A DNA stretch of 52,742 bases from Oceanobacillus luteolus (GTDB lineage Bacteria; Bacillota; Bacilli; Bacillales; Amphibacillaceae), in NCBI RefSeq assembly GCF_023715655.1, contig NZ_JAMBON010000024.1, positions 1 through 52,742 of the forward strand. Reading direction: 5' to 3'. Under the pieces are notes generated by a model. That model saw only the letters and a list, made by a program, of their open reading frames with translations, was not told the DNA's origin and did no database searches. Below are positions 51,832 through 52,742 of this stretch, in pieces. How positions within the stretch are numbered: position 1 is the stretch's first letter; every line of letters starts with the position of its first letter. The position numbers and the translations under genes are program-made.

Positions 51832-52251
51832 ATGTTACTAAGACGATTAGCTGTAGGGTTCACTACATTTTTTTTGTTATTTTTAGTTGGGTGTCAACAA
51901 GGTTCGGATGATGATACTAATAGTGATTCCATCGTTGAGTATGAGTATTTATCTCTCGACGAAGAGTATTCAGATGAAGTTAATGACTGGTTGAAAAATG
52001 CGAAAGATGATAATGAAGCAGGTTTGTATCACCTTAGTTCAGATGATGGATCAGAGTACGTTTATGGTAAGGGGTACAATCAAGCCAAGGTATCATACAC
52101 GTATGAGGATGTTGAGGGAAAAATAAATAATACAATAAAAGCTACCTTGCTTGAAGGTGAAAGCAATGATGAGGTTTTAATAAGCATAACTCATAACACA
52201 GATGTTGAGGAAATTACGATAGTAGTGACAGATGATGTATCTGATTTTTAA
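51832..52251 (+). CDS. Lipoprotein of unknown function
   Basis: 139 residues from ATG 51832. Another ATG at 51793 is in frame but gives 13 extra residues before the signal. Signal peptide with lipobox FLVGC (Cys21), then a Ser/Asp linker and an acidic beta-rich domain (SDEVNDWLKNAKDDNEAG, SSDDGSEYVYGKG). Surface-attached. No family identified. Confidence 0.72.
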   Translation: MLLRRLAVGFTTFFLLFLVGCQQGSDDDTNSDSIVEYEYLSLDEEYSDEVNDWLKNAKDDNEAGLYHLSSDDGSEYVYGKGYNQAKVSYTYEDVEGKINNTIKATLLEGESNDEVLISITHNTDVEEITIVVTDDVSDF

Positions 52252-52613
52252 ATTAAAAAGTCTGGACATGTGGGACAATAGGAATTTTAATATAAAGCGG
52301 CGGGCAGTAGAGAAGGGGAAATAAATTATTCTTACATAAAAGAAAGCCTTAAATATAGGCTGTGTGGATTTTTGTACTTTTTGAAACGGGGTAATTCAAA
52401 AAGGAAAATGATTAAACAGATGTAAGGTTATTAGTGAAGTTATTAAAGAAGTTTTTATAGTTAGGGTTTTTATTGTATATCGCTTTTTTAGTTAGAGTTC
52501 TGTGACGTTGTTAAAACACTTGCTAAAATAGATGTAGGAAAGTAAATTTAAAAGGTAGATATGAAATATATGGAAATAAATATAAGTATGTGAAAGATTG
52601 TTCTTAAACTAAC
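52252..52613. other. Intergenic region before the second IS110 copy
   Basis: AT-rich, no credible gene. The sequence immediately before the IS110 left end reads AAACTAAC, similar to ACTATA at the first copy. Nothing else stands out. Confidence 0.6.
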
Positions 52614-52742
52614 GGGGCAGCATTCCTGTAATGAACTAAAATGCGGGTTGTGTAAAAAAATAACCTCCTGATAGAATAAGAGAGTCCAAAAGCTTGCAGG
52701 CATTTATAGGACAAACTTATAAACCAGGAGGCTAATCAAGTG
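52614..52742 (+). mobile_element. IS110-family left end and leader, cut by the window edge
   Basis: Exact second copy of 246-374. The CCTCCTG (52664-52670) and CAGGAGG (52725-52731) arms are intact. The final GTG is the start codon, so the transposase lies beyond the window and may be full length there. Confidence 0.85.

Noticed and set aside
1-52742. CRISPR arrays, rRNA or tRNA genes
   Set aside because: No regularly spaced repeats and no cloverleaf or rRNA sequence were seen on reading both strands by eye.

Overview
The window looks like chromosomal accessory DNA of a spore-forming, low-GC Bacillota of the Bacillaceae, probably of the Oceanobacillus/Virgibacillus type (genus inferred from gene content only). 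The evidence is AT-rich sequence, strong AGGAGG-type ribosome binding sites with frequent GTG/TTG starts, a GerA-type germinant-receptor operon behind a sigma-G-like promoter, Bacillus-type T-box and SAM riboswitches, and close relatives of the B. subtilis yrk genes. Both ends carry the same 129-bp IS110-family leader. The last base is the third base of an IS110 start codon, so the right edge may be an assembly break at a multicopy element.

Layout. 1-1.3 kb: scrap of mobile DNA, with a possible group II intron 3' end, a structured IS110 leader, and an IS110 transposase N-terminus fused to a decayed group II intron reverse transcriptase. 1.4-6.2 kb: a nuclease-helicase, an aldehyde dehydrogenase and a nonsense-mutated SDR. 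6.6-10.4 kb: gerA/gerB/gerC-type operon. 10.4-24 kb: a loose series of short genes (hydrolases, acetyltransferases, AKR, SDR, HIT, VOC, small membrane proteins, PepSY proteins), several broken by in-frame stops or truncation. 24.2-28.8 kb: three minus-strand genes for exported proteins (GH84 glycosidase, EEP-type phosphodiesterase, YdcF-like lipoprotein). 29.3-32.4 kb: VOC protein, S51 peptidase, and an MFS transporter behind a complete T-box leader. 32.6-37.2 kb: five overlapping genes, an ECF-like sigma factor, a membrane protein, an ABC ATPase and two permeases. 37.6-40.9 kb: frameshifted CamS-type lipoprotein gene and an intact-looking IS3/IS150-type element. 41-44.2 kb: minus-strand organosulfur operon (SAM-I riboswitch, YezD, DszC-like and DszA-like monooxygenases). 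44.3-45.6 kb: cupin, isochorismatase and DUF4190 genes. 45.7-50.8 kb: reactive-sulfur (yrk/cst-type) cluster. 50.8-52.6 kb: small membrane proteins and a lipoprotein.

How the genes work together. Two neighbouring blocks handle sulfur. The SAM-riboswitch operon should scavenge sulfur from organosulfur compounds when SAM is low. The yrk/cst cluster handles persulfide with two TusA domains, three or four rhodanese domains, a DsrE protein, a persulfide-dioxygenase-like MBL protein, a TauE exporter and a CsoR-family regulator that lacks the copper-ligand histidine. Six GC-centred ATACCC/GGGTAT sites punctuate it. Two of them lie exactly in the 17-bp spacers of good sigma-A promoters, one of which controls the regulator gene itself.

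Most unusual items: the T-box in front of an MFS transporter (specifier and acceptor-pairing bases both point to tRNA-Gln), the sigma factor/ABC operon, the operator-terminator-operator leader of the sulfur cluster, the IS110 leader that sequesters its own ribosome binding site, and the high pseudogene load.
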